Positions 1-8,790 of a stretch of DNA of 61,652 nt are shown in pieces. The notes beneath the pieces were generated by a model. It saw nothing but the letters and a program-made list of their open reading frames with translations, had not been told where the DNA came from and did not search any database. Every line of letters starts with the position of its first letter. Within the stretch, counting starts at the first letter, position 1. This stretch comes from Chloroflexota bacterium (GTDB lineage: Bacteria; Chloroflexota; Anaerolineae; Promineifilales; Promineifilaceae): positions 1-61,652 of the forward strand of contig JAKEFB010000095.1 in assembly GCA_022616275.1 (NCBI GenBank), read 5' to 3'. Position numbers and translations under genes: made by a program.

Positions 1-129
1 AGTCCAGCTGGCAGCCAGACCCGTATGGCCTTGGCCAGTTTGTTTGAGACCTGGAAAGCCCGCGGCTTCAATCCCCTCTTTGAATGCTGGCGCCACTTGG
101 GTTTTGTCTTCGAGCCGGCCACTCCCTGA
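1..129 (+). CDS. 3' end of an unrecognised gene (partial)
   Basis: Frame 1 is open from the first base of the window to a TGA at 127-129 and encodes the last 42 residues of a protein ending FEPATP. The piece contains Trp and Cys residues and a short alternating hydrophobic stretch (NPLFECWRHLGFVF), but I do not recognise the family. The upstream part lies outside the window, so product and true length are unknown. It is followed by 138 bases without coding, so it is probably not in the same transcription unit as the next gene. Confidence 0.5.
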   Translation, partial: SPAGSQTRMALASLFETWKARGFNPLFECWRHLGFVFEPATP

Positions 130-172
130 CCAATTCTGACACAATTCTGAACTGTTACCCGGCGCAACCAAT

Positions 173-201
173 TTGCTTAACACTTCGATAGCGCATAAAA
201 T
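173..201 (+). promoter_or_regulatory. possible sigma70-type promoter for the plus-strand unit
   Basis: A -35-like TTGCTT (173-178, 3 of 6 consensus) and a -10-like TAAAAT (196-201, 5 of 6) are separated by 17 bases and lie about 65 bases before the acyltransferase start, between it and the stop of the preceding fragment. The position is right for the three-gene plus-strand unit; the -35 is poor, so this is a weak call. Confidence 0.35.
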
Positions 202-213
202 GAAAGGTTGAGG

Positions 214-246
214 AGACTTCAAAACTCTTCTGAGACTTTTGAGGTC
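214..246 (+). repeat. imperfect inverted repeat in the 5' leader of the plus-strand unit
   Basis: AGACTTCAAAA (from 214) and CTTTTGAGGTCT (ending about 246) are near-complementary and would form a hairpin in the leader, about 22 bases before the first start codon. The 20-mer at 216-235 is repeated with one mismatch at 61555-61574 near the other end of the window. Confidence 0.4.
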
Positions 247-267
247 TGGTACTAGTTTGGGGTTTTG

Positions 268-1011
268 ATGTCAGTTGCTCTACAGGGAGTGCGTCTTTAC
301 ATCAGTCGCCAGGCATCCGGCCTGGGCCGCTACCTGTTAGAACAAGGCCTGACCTTCCTGGTTGGCTGGATTCCCACCGTTGTGGGCCTGGGCGTACGTG
401 CGTTATTGTACCGCCTGATCCTGGGCATGGACGGTTGGGCGGCTATCGAAAACGGTGTGCGCCTGCGTTTTGCCAGCCACATCCGGTTGGGTCGCGGCGC
501 CTACCTGGACCAGGGCGTTTACCTCCATGCCTGCCCTCAGGGTATTGAGATTGGCCCGGAAACCATCGTCATGCACGGCGCGGTGCTCCACGTCTATAAC
601 TTCCGCAACCTGCCTCATGCCGGCATCAAAATCGGCCGCAACAGTCTGGTCGGTGAATACTGCGTCATTCGCGGGCAGGGTGGTGTAGAAATTGGCGATC
701 GGGTGTATACTTCGCCCTTCACCCAGATCATTGCCGTCAACCACGTCTTTGACGATCCTGACCGGCCATTTGTGGAGCAAGGTATCACCGCCGAAGGAAT
801 CGTCATCGAAGACGACGTCTGGCTGGGCGCGGGCGCCATCATCACTGACGGCGTGCGCGTCGGCAAAGGAGCGGTCGTGGCCGCCGGAGCGGTCGTGACC
901 CAGGATGTGCCTTCCTACACCGTCGTTGGCGGTGTGCCGGCCCGGCCGCTGCGGAAAATTGAAAAGGATGGCGCTTCCCGGCCAGAGCAAGCGGTTTATT
1001 TTGAAGTATGA
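268..1011 (+). CDS. hexapeptide-repeat (left-handed beta-helix) acyltransferase
   Basis: Likely transfers an acetyl or other acyl group to a sugar hydroxyl of a polysaccharide precursor in the cytoplasm. After an N-terminal hydrophobic stretch, the protein shows repeated [LIV]-G-x4 hexapeptide rungs from about residue 70 to 225 (for example [46 protein letters not shown]), the conserved 'AVNHVFDD' loop with its His, and '[13 protein letters not shown]' at the C-terminus typical of the WcaF/NodL group. About 247 residues is a normal length. A TTG at 265 precedes the ATG at 268; I prefer the ATG. Its TGA overlaps the ATG of the following glycosyltransferase (ATGA), so the two are translationally coupled. 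Confidence 0.85.
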   Translation: MSVALQGVRLYISRQASGLGRYLLEQGLTFLVGWIPTVVGLGVRALLYRLILGMDGWAAIENGVRLRFASHIRLGRGAYLDQGVYLHACPQGIEIGPETIVMHGAVLHVYNFRNLPHAGIKIGRNSLVGEYCVIRGQGGVEIGDRVYTSPFTQIIAVNHVFDDPDRPFVEQGITAEGIVIEDDVWLGAGAIITDGVRVGKGAVVAAGAVVTQDVPSYTVVGGVPARPLRKIEKDGASRPEQAVYFEV

Positions 1012-2204
1012 CGACCTTATCCATTGTTATTCCCGCCTATAACGAAGAACAGGGCATTGCCGCCATCGTCCAGCGCGTCCTGGACGTGCGGCCGGAGCTG
1101 GCCCAGGTTGGCGTCACTCGGCTGGAGCTACTGGTTGTAGACGACGGCTCCGCCGACCGGACGGCCGACGTTGCCGGCGGCATTGACCAGGTCCGCCTGA
1201 TCCGCCACGGCCGCAACCGGGGCTACGGCGCGGCGCTGAAAACCGGCTTTGGCCAGGCCAGCGGCGAGTTAATTGGTTTCCTGGACGCCGATGGCACTTA
1301 CCCGCCGGAGTGCTTCCCCCAATTGTGCCAGGCGGCCCTGAACGGGGCCGACCTGGTCATTGGCTCGCGCCGGGCTGGCGCCGCCAGCCACATGCCCCTG
1401 GCTCGCCGGCTGGGTAACTGGTTTTTTGCCAACCTGCTCAGCCTCGTCGGCCGGCAACGGGTAAGCGACAGCGCCAGCGGGATGCGCGTTTTCAAGCGTG
1501 AGGTGCTGGCCCGCATTTATCCCCTCCCGGATGGCTTAAACCTCACCCCGGTGATGAGCACCCGCGCCATCCACGAGGGAATTGCTATGGCCGAGGTGCC
1601 CATCCCCTACAGCGAGCGGGTCGGCCGCTCCAAGTTGAGCGTCGTCCGCGACGGCTCTATCTTTCTCCACTCCATCATCTGGACTGCCCTTACCTATAAC
1701 CCGGTCCGCATTTTGGGGCTGCTCGGCCTTTCCGGGGTCGCCCTGGCCCTGCTGGTAGCCGCCGGGTTAGTGGCCGCCCGCCTGAGCGGCGTCACCACGC
1801 TGGGACCGTGGGGCGTGGCGGCCGTTTTTGCGGCCCTGGTGGCCGGCGTTACCGGCATCAGCGTCTTTTCCCTGGGTGTGACCTTCAATTACCTGGTCTC
1901 CCTATTTTATAAGCAGCCGGTGCGCCAGGGTTTGTTTGGCCGGCCGATTTTCAAGACCCCCCTGGACCGCCACTTTGGCTGGATGGGAGTTCTGGCCGGA
2001 ACGGCCGGGCTGGGGCTGGCCGCGGCCAGCCTGGCCCTGGGGCTGACCGGCTGGGAGATTGCCCGCCTCTGGCTCTATTTGCTGGCCAGCGCCATGCTTA
2101 TCCTGGTGGGCGCCCAACTGGTAATTTATTGGATACTATTGCGCGTGTTGGACGAGCTGAGCCAGCGCGAAGGGCAAACACAGAAAGATATGAACGTCTC
2201 TTAA
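1008..2204 (+). CDS. family 2 glycosyltransferase with C-terminal membrane domain (DPM1-like)
   Basis: Predicted to transfer a sugar from a nucleotide donor to a lipid phosphate or glycan at the inner face of the membrane. The GT-A domain occupies roughly residues 1-230: 'IVIPAYNEE' near the start, '[12 protein letters not shown]', the DxD-like '[12 protein letters not shown]', and '[12 protein letters not shown]' acceptor-loop motif, as in dolichol-phosphate-mannose synthase relatives. The last ~170 residues hold about four membrane helices, also typical of undecaprenyl-phosphate sugar transferases. The ATG overlaps the stop of the upstream acyltransferase by 4 bases. The donor cannot be told from the sequence. 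Confidence 0.85.
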   Translation: MTTLSIVIPAYNEEQGIAAIVQRVLDVRPELAQVGVTRLELLVVDDGSADRTADVAGGIDQVRLIRHGRNRGYGAALKTGFGQASGELIGFLDADGTYPPECFPQLCQAALNGADLVIGSRRAGAASHMPLARRLGNWFFANLLSLVGRQRVSDSASGMRVFKREVLARIYPLPDGLNLTPVMSTRAIHEGIAMAEVPIPYSERVGRSKLSVVRDGSIFLHSIIWTALTYNPVRILGLLGLSGVALALLVAAGLVAARLSGVTTLGPWGVAAVFAALVAGVTGISVFSLGVTFNYLVSLFYKQPVRQGLFGRPIFKTPLDRHFGWMGVLAGTAGLGLAAASLALGLTGWEIARLWLYLLASAMLILVGAQLVIYWILLRVLDELSQREGQTQKDMNVS

Positions 2205-2255
2205 GATCACTACTCAGGCCGGTCTCGACCGCGCCTGGTGGGAGAACATGAACGA

Positions 2256-3920
2256 ATGAACAAAGACGAAAACGACCCCCTCCGAGAAAATCTGGGCACC
2301 CGGCGCATTCCCAAAGTGCGGCTGGCCGATTTCCCCAACGCCGACGACATTGTCCGCCAGGGCTTGTTGGACGACCCCCGGCCGGCCGGGGCGGTGGATA
2401 TTCTCCTGGTCAATCCGCCCACGCCGGACGGCGGTTATTGGATTCGGACGCAGCACCGGGTCGGCCGGCGCACGCGTGAGAATATGGTCTGGCCCCAGGT
2501 CTCCCTGGCCCAGATGGCGGCGCTGCTTCACCCGGCTTATAAAGTGGCCATCGTGGATGCCAATGCCGAGCGGATGGGCTGGCCGGAGTTTGCCCGGCTG
2601 CTGGAGAAGTACCGGCCGCGCTACTACCTGACCCAGGTGACGGCCCCCACCCTGGAAAACGACATGTACGGTTGTTTCCTGGCCAAGGCGCGCGGCGCCC
2701 AGACCATTGCCTTTGGCACTCACGTGACGCCTATCCCTCGCGAGACACTGCGGCCGTACCCGGCCCTGGACTACGTCTTGGTCGGCGAGCCCGACCTGAC
2801 CATTCGCGACCTGCTGGACCATTTGGAGAGCCGCTTTGACCAGCGGTCGCCGGAAATTCAGCGGCTGTTTGAGAAACACGATCCCACCTACCGGCCGGCC
2901 ATCGGCCAGGACGGCGCGGTGGACATGCACGGCATTAAAGGGCTGGTTTGGCGTAAGGGCGACGAGCTGGTGATGAACCTGACCCGGCCGTTCCTGGCCG
3001 ACCTGGACGACCTGCCCATCCCCCTGCACGACCTGTTGCCACTGCCAAAGTACCGCATGCCCCTGATTAAGGGACCGTTTACCTTCATCGTTACCAGTCG
3101 AGGTTGCCCGGCTGGCTGCACCTATTGCATCAAGCACGTCAGCTACCAGTACTCCGCCCGGCTGCGTTCGCCGCGACTGCTGGTCGAGGAGATGCAGCAG
3201 CTTAAGAAATTGGGCATTCACAACATTCACATGTACGCTGACCTCTTTACCGTCAACCGTGACCAGGTGATGGAACTATGCCGGTTGATGATTGCCGAAA
3301 AGCTCAACGTCAGGTGGACGTGCAACAGCCGGGTAGATTACGTGGATGAAGAAATGCTCAACCTGATGGGCCAGGCCGGCTGCTGGCTCATCTCCTGGGG
3401 TATTGAAAGCGGCAACGAGCAAATTTTGCGCCACGCCCGCAAAGGCGCTTACCCGGACAAGGCCGAGCGCGCCCTGCGCTGGGCCAGGAACGCCGGCATC
3501 AAGAACTGGGGCTACTTTATTATTGGCCTGCCCCAGGAAACGGAGGAGACGATCCGGCAGACGATTGACTTTTCCAAACGGCTGCCGCTGGACATTGCCC
3601 TCTTCCACGTGGCCGCCCCTTACCCGGGCACACCTTTTTTCTTTGAAGTGGTCAAAAACAACTGGTTCCGGCCGGGCACGCGCTGGGAGCAGGTGGACAT
3701 GGACAAGGGGACGGTCCTGGACTATCCGGGGCTGCCGGCTGAGCGGCTGCTCTACTGGCAAAAACGGGCCTTCCGCGAATGGGCCTTCCGTCCCGGACCG
3801 ATGATCACGTACTTGAAAATGCTTCTTTCGGACCGATCTACCTTGAAATCGGCCGTTAGCGTGGGGTTGCAGCATTTGAGCTGGGCCTCAACCGACACCG
3901 GACTCCCGGTGTCGTCGTAG
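2256..3920 (+). CDS. B12-binding-domain radical SAM protein
   Basis: Radical SAM enzymes cleave S-adenosylmethionine at a 4Fe-4S cluster; this class also binds cobalamin and often performs C- or P-methylation or ring rearrangement. The N-terminal part carries the B12-domain start 'VDILLVNPPTPDGG' and later 'YVLVGEPD'. The cluster motif is Cys284-PAG-Cys288-TY-Cys291 (CxxxCxxC), followed by 'FIVTSRGC' context, 'SWGIESGNEQIL' and 'YFIIGLPQETEETI', the usual SAM-barrel strands. A GTG at 2238 could start it, but the ATG at 2256 lies about 10 bases after GGGAGA and is preferred (554 residues). It closes the plus-strand unit with two sugar enzymes, so the substrate may be a polyprenyl or sugar intermediate; that is a guess. 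Confidence 0.85.
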   Translation: MNKDENDPLRENLGTRRIPKVRLADFPNADDIVRQGLLDDPRPAGAVDILLVNPPTPDGGYWIRTQHRVGRRTRENMVWPQVSLAQMAALLHPAYKVAIVDANAERMGWPEFARLLEKYRPRYYLTQVTAPTLENDMYGCFLAKARGAQTIAFGTHVTPIPRETLRPYPALDYVLVGEPDLTIRDLLDHLESRFDQRSPEIQRLFEKHDPTYRPAIGQDGAVDMHGIKGLVWRKGDELVMNLTRPFLADLDDLPIPLHDLLPLPKYRMPLIKGPFTFIVTSRGCPAGCTYCIKHVSYQYSARLRSPRLLVEEMQQLKKLGIHNIHMYADLFTVNRDQVMELCRLMIAEKLNVRWTCNSRVDYVDEEMLNLMGQAGCWLISWGIESGNEQILRHARKGAYPDKAERALRWARNAGIKNWGYFIIGLPQETEETIRQTIDFSKRLPLDIALFHVAAPYPGTPFFFEVVKNNWFRPGTRWEQVDMDKGTVLDYPGLPAERLLYWQKRAFREWAFRPGPMITYLKMLLSDRSTLKSAVSVGLQHLSWASTDTGLPVSS

Positions 3921-4012
3921 AAAGTAGCTCGTCGTCATCCACCTGGCCGGCAACGTCGGTGGTATCGGCTACAATCGAGAAAAGCCGGACGAGCCCTGGC
4001 ACTGTGATAAGC

Positions 4013-4047
4013 AAAAAAAAGCTCAACAGGAACTTCCTGTTGAGCTT
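4013..4047 (-). terminator. intrinsic terminator of the tyrosine autokinase gene
   Basis: Left arm aagctcaacaggaa (4019-4032) and right arm ttcctgttgagctt (4034-4047) are perfectly complementary. Read on the minus strand the hairpin is followed directly by eight U (the A run at 4013-4020). It lies 37 bases past the stop at 4084 and separates this gene from the converging plus-strand unit ending at 3920. There is no T run on the plus side, so it is directional. Confidence 0.9.
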
Positions 4048-4083
4048 CTCATGCCCTAAATGCAGCGCCTGGCGAGCTGGCTA

Positions 4084-5778
4084 CTATTTGTCTTCGGCCG
4101 ACACTTTTTGCTTGCGCCAGGGCAATTTAGTCAAAAAGCCATTGCTCCGACTGTGGCCGTTAGTCGAGGGGCTGTTCATCTCCTCAAGGTCAGGTTCCCG
4201 GTGGTAGTAAGAATCCTGGTAGTAATAATAGTGGTAGTAGGCCTCGCTTCGCTGTGAGAGACGGTTCAACGTGACGCCAATCAGGTTAGCGTTTACCTCA
4301 CGGAGCCGTCCGACGGCCCGTTTGAAGTGGGCGCTCCTGGTCTTGCCATAGTCAATGATCAGCATGGCGCTGTCCACCTCGGTGCTCAAAACGACTGCGT
4401 CGGTCACCGCCAGGACAGGTGGGGTATCCAGAATAATATAGGTAAACCGGGTCGAAAGGGTGGCCAGCACTGCTTTCATCTTAGCCGAACCCAATAACTC
4501 GGAAGGGTTGGGGGGCACAGGGCCGCTGGTCAAAACATACAACCCTGATTTGGCGACCGGCTGAATGTAATCTTCCAATCCCCGCCTCTCTAACTGGCCG
4601 GCCGAATCTTGCTCCAGCGTCAACAACAGGTTCGTTAATCCCCGATTTCTATCCAGGTCGAATAGCCGATGCTGAACCGGCCGCCGCAGATCAGCATCAA
4701 GCAACAAGGTGCTGTGCCCGGCCTGGGCCATCACAATCGCCAGGTTGGCCGCTACCAGACTCTTCCCTTCCGCCTGGTTAGCGCTGGTAACGACGATAAT
4801 TCGGTTGGACTTGTCAACGTTGGAAAATTGGATGGCTGTCCGCAAACCCCGAAAGGCCTCGGCAACGGGTGAGCGAGGTTTATTGAGCGTTATCAGGCAG
4901 TCTGGGCTATTCGTTAACTTGAGCCGGGCAATACCAGACAGTGTGGGCAGCCCGGATAGTTTCTCGATGTCGTCGGGCGACTTGATCGTGTCGTCCAAAT
5001 ATTCCAGCAGATAGGCGGCGCCGGCTGCCAGAATAAATCCAATCAGCGAAATGACCAGAATGGTCAATGGCTTGTTCGGCCCGACCGGCCTTTCAGGCAG
5101 GGTGGCTTCTTGAATAACGCTAATCGTATTCCTGGCGCCCTGCTGGGTGCTGGACACTAAAGTGGCGTAATTGGTTTGCAAGGTATTGAGCTTGGTTTCC
5201 AGGGCAGTTATTTGCCCCTGGAGGTCAGAAATTGCCCGGGCGCTAAATGAGGCGGCCAACTCTTGCTGTTTGGCAGTAATCTCGTTCTTGGTTTCTTCAA
5301 TTTTCACCTCCAGGTCATCCAGTTCCTGGTTGATGAAAGCCAAGCGGGCCCGCTCTTCCGCCTGGGCGCTCGTCGGGCTACGTAAGACCAACTGGTTGGC
5401 CAGTTCGTTAGCCACGGCCGTCGCCCGTTCCGGGCTTGTATCCGTCACCTCTATTTTGATCAACTGGGTATTGAGCTGGCTACTCACCACGTATTCCGGC
5501 AACTGGGTGAGCCCCAGGTTCTTCATGGTTGCCTCGCGTATTTGCGCCAGCTTGGCCAGGTCCACGTAAGTTTGGGCCAACTGTTGAGACAATATAATAT
5601 CGCTCCCGCTAGGGTTGGGATTTTCCAAGGTGCTACCAATTAGCAGGGTAGCGCTGGCCCTGTAAATTGGCGGCTGTTGCCGCGTCGCCAGGTAACTGGA
5701 AACAGAGGCCATCAGCGTTGTCGCCAGGATAAGCCACCACCACTTACGCAACGGGGCAATATACGCTTTTAACTCCAT
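4084..5778 (-). CDS. polysaccharide co-polymerase / BY-type tyrosine autokinase (Wzz-Wzc-like)
   Basis: Controls polymerisation and export of polysaccharide through ATP-driven autophosphorylation. The Wzz part has a membrane helix at about 12-30, a coiled coil at about 140-205 and a second helix at about 238-258. The cytoplasmic kinase shows a Walker A at 332-340 (SANQAEGKS, divergent from the usual PGEGKS form), Walker A' at 357-363 (LLLDADL), Walker B at 447-452 (YIILDT), and a Tyr cluster at 514-525 (YYHYYYYQDSYY), which is the autophosphorylation tail. The ATG at 5778 follows AGGAGCGAGC. It forms its own transcription unit with a terminator at 4013-4047. It is normally paired with Wzy-dependent export; no Wza or Wzx is in the window. 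Confidence 0.9.
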   Translation of the reverse strand: MELKAYIAPLRKWWWLILATTLMASVSSYLATRQQPPIYRASATLLIGSTLENPNPSGSDIILSQQLAQTYVDLAKLAQIREATMKNLGLTQLPEYVVSSQLNTQLIKIEVTDTSPERATAVANELANQLVLRSPTSAQAEERARLAFINQELDDLEVKIEETKNEITAKQQELAASFSARAISDLQGQITALETKLNTLQTNYATLVSSTQQGARNTISVIQEATLPERPVGPNKPLTILVISLIGFILAAGAAYLLEYLDDTIKSPDDIEKLSGLPTLSGIARLKLTNSPDCLITLNKPRSPVAEAFRGLRTAIQFSNVDKSNRIIVVTSANQAEGKSLVAANLAIVMAQAGHSTLLLDADLRRPVQHRLFDLDRNRGLTNLLLTLEQDSAGQLERRGLEDYIQPVAKSGLYVLTSGPVPPNPSELLGSAKMKAVLATLSTRFTYIILDTPPVLAVTDAVVLSTEVDSAMLIIDYGKTRSAHFKRAVGRLREVNANLIGVTLNRLSQRSEAYYHYYYYQDSYYHREPDLEEMNSPSTNGHSRSNGFLTKLPWRKQKVSAEDK

Positions 5779-5836
5779 GCTCGCTCCTATGGCAGGTTAC
5801 CCTCTGTAATTAAGGAGGACAGCATTGCCAATCCAA

Positions 5837-5866
5837 AGCATACCATTACTATTGCAGAAACTACAA
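5837..5866 (-). promoter_or_regulatory. weak candidate promoter of the tyrosine autokinase gene
   Basis: On the minus strand, TTGTAG (5866-5861) and TATGCT (5842-5837) are 18 bases apart and about 60 bases upstream of the ATG at 5778, within the 246-base gap between two independent genes. The match to the sigma70 consensus is only partial (3 of 6 and 4 of 6). Confidence 0.25.
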
Positions 5867-5920
5867 AATCCGCTGCTTGCTGACACTCGTTAACACCCGT
5901 CATGGGTACCTTTATTTGGG

Positions 5921-5955
5921 TAAAAAGACCCTAAGGAAGGAACTCTTAGGGTCTT
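5921..5955 (-). terminator. intrinsic terminator of the Kelch protein gene
   Basis: Arms aagaccctaag (5925-5935) and cttagggtctt (5945-5955) form an 11-bp perfect stem with a 9-base loop. Read on the minus strand the stem runs into U5 (GTCTTTTTA). It lies about 70 bases after the stop of the gene at 6025, so it isolates that gene from the autokinase gene. Confidence 0.85.
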
Positions 5956-6024
5956 CTTCAAATTAACTTGAAAGGCCGTTTTCCAGAATACGCTTACCGG
6001 TCATTCGGTAAGGCCGCGCTTGGG

Positions 6025-7164
6025 CTAGGGCAACTGGAAACGTTCAGAGCTTTTCAACGAACCATTACCACTGACGTGTCCACCGGCAATGAACGGTCCC
6101 TCCGGCGGGCCGCCGGCGTAGCCGGCGAACCAGCGGGCCGTGTTCAGATCTCTACTCGCGTTGTTCCAGGGTGTCAATGGGCCGCACCCGCCCGCGCATG
6201 TGTAGGTGGCTACCTGCAGAACAAAGCTAGGCCCAACTGGTGTGCCGCCGCCAAAGACCATAACGCCGTTGTCTGTGCCAACCAGGCCCGGGGCCAGCAG
6301 AGGCAGGGGCAGGTCCGTGCCAGCCGTCCAACCGGAGCCTGGGGTGAATTTCTCGGTTGAGTCCAGCGTGGTACTGCCGTCCGTACCACCGGCCGCATGG
6401 GCGCTAATATTGATCTTCTGGCCGAAACCGGCCCAGTAGCGTGCAACATTCATAGTAAAGCCTGTGTCGGTCCACGTGTTGGTATTCGGGTTGTAGGCCC
6501 AGGTTGTGCCCAACGCTGCAGGGGTGCCGCCGCCGATCACGCCATAACCGCCGAAGAGGTAAAGTATATGGTTAATCACGGCGCAGCCGCTACCCTGGGA
6601 GAAATAATTGTTGCCGCTAACCACGGGGGCGGCGGCCGTGGTCCAGCGGGAGCCAATCGGCTGGCTGGTGTCGTAAATCTGGTGGACGGAGACCAGGGAG
6701 CTGGTGCTATCAAAGCCATTGATCACGTGGACTTTGCCGGCCGTGTCAGTACAAATAGCCGCGTCGGCCACGGCAACCGGCATCGCCTGGGGATCCGTGC
6801 GCCAGCGATTAGTAGATATCTCGTAATGTTGCATTTTGTCGTGCAGCAATGGCCCGATCGTATTAATGACCCCACCCGGAATGAAAATGAAATTGTGGTT
6901 AAGGCCATAACCGCCGCCGTTGACCTGCTTCACGGCCTGGTTCATGGTGGCCAGCACCGTCCAAGTTCCTCCACGCCGGCCCGCTGACTCGCTGCCGGCA
7001 ACCGGCAACTGATCAGCCAGGAGAATACCACCTTCCGGCGTAAACCTGGCATAATCAACAGAGTCAGAAGCATAGGCGGAGCTTCCACCCCCTGAGGCGC
7101 CAAGCACGACCAGGAGCAAAATCGCCAACAAACCTACGGCTAACAATCTTAAGACTTCCTTCAT
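6025..7164 (-). CDS. secreted Kelch-repeat protein
   Basis: Predicted exported beta-propeller protein. The first ~30 residues form a signal peptide (MKEVLRLLAVGLLAILLL then a Gly/Ser/Ala-rich cleavage region ending SSAYA). The mature part has Kelch-type blades: 'IYDTSQPIGSRWTTA', 'YLFGGYGVIGGG', 'TWAYNPNTNTWTDTG', 'GVMVFGGGTPVG', with the paired Gly and spaced Tyr/Trp typical of the fold. A TTG at 7179 could extend it by five codons, but the ATG at 7164 lies 7 bases after GGGAGGA, so it is chosen (379 residues). It is monocistronic with its own terminator. Galactose-oxidase-like folds share this architecture, but I see no evidence for that chemistry. Confidence 0.8.
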   Translation of the reverse strand: MKEVLRLLAVGLLAILLLVVLGASGGGSSAYASDSVDYARFTPEGGILLADQLPVAGSESAGRRGGTWTVLATMNQAVKQVNGGGYGLNHNFIFIPGGVINTIGPLLHDKMQHYEISTNRWRTDPQAMPVAVADAAICTDTAGKVHVINGFDSTSSLVSVHQIYDTSQPIGSRWTTAAAPVVSGNNYFSQGSGCAVINHILYLFGGYGVIGGGTPAALGTTWAYNPNTNTWTDTGFTMNVARYWAGFGQKINISAHAAGGTDGSTTLDSTEKFTPGSGWTAGTDLPLPLLAPGLVGTDNGVMVFGGGTPVGPSFVLQVATYTCAGGCGPLTPWNNASRDLNTARWFAGYAGGPPEGPFIAGGHVSGNGSLKSSERFQLP

Positions 7165-7432
7165 GATTTTTCCTCCCAAATGAATAAATTAATCCGGTGA
7201 TTAGCAACACACACACTAACTTGTGGCGGCCGCTATGACAACTTCCGCTAAGATGAAAGATTTTACACTTTGTTGGCACTGCTTAACTTACTGGCACGAG
7301 TTTAGTTTTCCAGTTCAAGTACAGCGCATCTATTGGCCAGCTTATATTAACACATCCAGCCAAATTTGTAAATTGGAAGGCAGCCTCAGGTAAACATCTA
7401 CTTTTACTGACAACGATTGTAGGACAATTCTT

Positions 7433-8671
7433 TCATGAATGGGCCTGATGAACAACTTGTTGGTAAATTTCTGCCAGCCGGCCGGTAATTGTGGCCCAGT
7501 TGTGGTGCGATTCGACATAGGCCCGGCCGGCTGCGCCGATTGCCTGTTGTCGCTGGGGATCGGCCAGTAACGCCAAGATTGCCCCGGCAAACTCCTCGGC
7601 GCTGCCGGCCACCAGCAGATCACGCCCCGGCACGGCCGCCAGCGAGGCCGCGGCCTGGGGCGTGGCCACAACCGGGGTGGCGCAAGCCATCCCTTCCAGC
7701 ACCTTGAATTGCAGCCCGGCCCCATAGAGCAAGGGCACGACAGCCGCGGTTGCCCGGCGCAAATAGGGCCGGATGTCCTCCACCAGGCCGGTGACGGCAA
7801 CCCCCGGCCGCTGTCCCAGAACCCTTACTTCCGGGGGAGGCGCTTTGCCTACGATAGTAAGCTGCACATCCGGCCGCTGGCGCCAGACGCGCGGCATAAT
7901 TTCCTGGGCCAGGTACAAAGCCATAGTGACGTTGGCGTGGTAGCTCATCTTACCGCTAAAAACCACGCTCGCCGGTTCTCGCCCGGTGGCGGGGTCGGGA
8001 CAGAAATAATCCAGCTCGACGCCGTTTGGCAGCAACGAAACGGCCGGCTGCTTTTCGCCGGGAGGCAGGAGGCCAAGTAGCGCCTGCCGGTCAATGGCCG
8101 AGACAATCGAAACGTGGGCAAACCGGCCGGCCAGCCAGCCCTCGTATCGCTCCGTGCGCGCCAGGTCGAGACGGGCCGCCCAGGCGCCAAAGCGGCTGTG
8201 GCTGCTTGTGGCCGCCTGGCGAAACAGATAGCTGATACAGTCCACGCTGTCCCAGACGACGGGCAACGGCCGCTGGCCGGCCGCCAACCGCGCCTGTAAA
8301 TAAAGCCCGTACTCTGCCCCCCGAAGATGTTCGACGTGAACGACGTCAAAGGCCGGCTGGCCGTCGGCCGAAATGGCCAGGTCGGCCGCTTGCCGGGCCA
8401 GGGCCGGTTGCCAGCAGTACACAGCTTGCAGGGGCTTCCGCGTCGGCAAAGCCTGCAAACAATTCCACAGCGAGCGCCAACGGGGCAGGCGCAGAGCAAC
8501 GACGTGGTGGACCTGCCTGGCCAGGGCGGCTGCGTCGGCTCGTTCGGCCGCATCTGACCAGAGCGTCAGAACAGTTACCTCGTGTCCTAGCGCCGTAAGC
8601 TGCCGGACCAGGTTGTAGGATCGTACCCGGATGCGACTGGGTGGATAAGGAACGACAAAAAGAACGCGCAC
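7433..8671 (-). CDS. family 4 glycosyltransferase
   Basis: Retaining GT-B sugar transferase, last gene of the long minus-strand run. The N-terminus 'VRVLFVVPYPPSRIRVRS' is the acceptor-side Rossmann start, 'SLLPNGVELDYF' marks the linker, and 'VEDIRPYLRRATAAVVPLLYGAG' followed by 'FKVLEGMACATPVVAT' is the donor-site E-x7-E region of GT4 (PEP-CTERM/EpsH-associated subgroup). The frame is open further upstream to 8992 but that would overlap the previous gene by 200 bases; the GTG at 8671, about 8 bases after AGGAAAGG, gives 412 residues and begins at the conserved motif. No clear terminator follows in the 268 bases before the Kelch gene start. Confidence 0.8.
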   Translation of the reverse strand: MRVLFVVPYPPSRIRVRSYNLVRQLTALGHEVTVLTLWSDAAERADAAALARQVHHVVALRLPRWRSLWNCLQALPTRKPLQAVYCWQPALARQAADLAISADGQPAFDVVHVEHLRGAEYGLYLQARLAAGQRPLPVVWDSVDCISYLFRQAATSSHSRFGAWAARLDLARTERYEGWLAGRFAHVSIVSAIDRQALLGLLPPGEKQPAVSLLPNGVELDYFCPDPATGREPASVVFSGKMSYHANVTMALYLAQEIMPRVWRQRPDVQLTIVGKAPPPEVRVLGQRPGVAVTGLVEDIRPYLRRATAAVVPLLYGAGLQFKVLEGMACATPVVATPQAAASLAAVPGRDLLVAGSAEEFAGAILALLADPQRQQAIGAAGRAYVESHHNWATITGRLAEIYQQVVHQAHS

Positions 8672-8790
8672 AACCAGGCCCTTTCCTGGGACCAGAGTTC
8701 GGCTGCCGAACTCCAGCATCCCTGCTCGCAGCAACCCTGGAACCGCGAGCATGTGGTTGGCGAAGCCAACCGCGCTCACCCTGGCCACTT

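Noticed and set aside
403-990. 195-codon open frame on the minus strand opposite the hexapeptide acyltransferase
   Set aside because: It is the antisense of a well-supported gene, has no recognisable motif, and arises from high-GC codon use.
2214-3230. 338-codon minus-strand frame opposite the radical SAM gene
   Set aside because: Fully antisense to a gene with intact CxxxCxxC and B12 motifs; composition is typical of a shadow frame.
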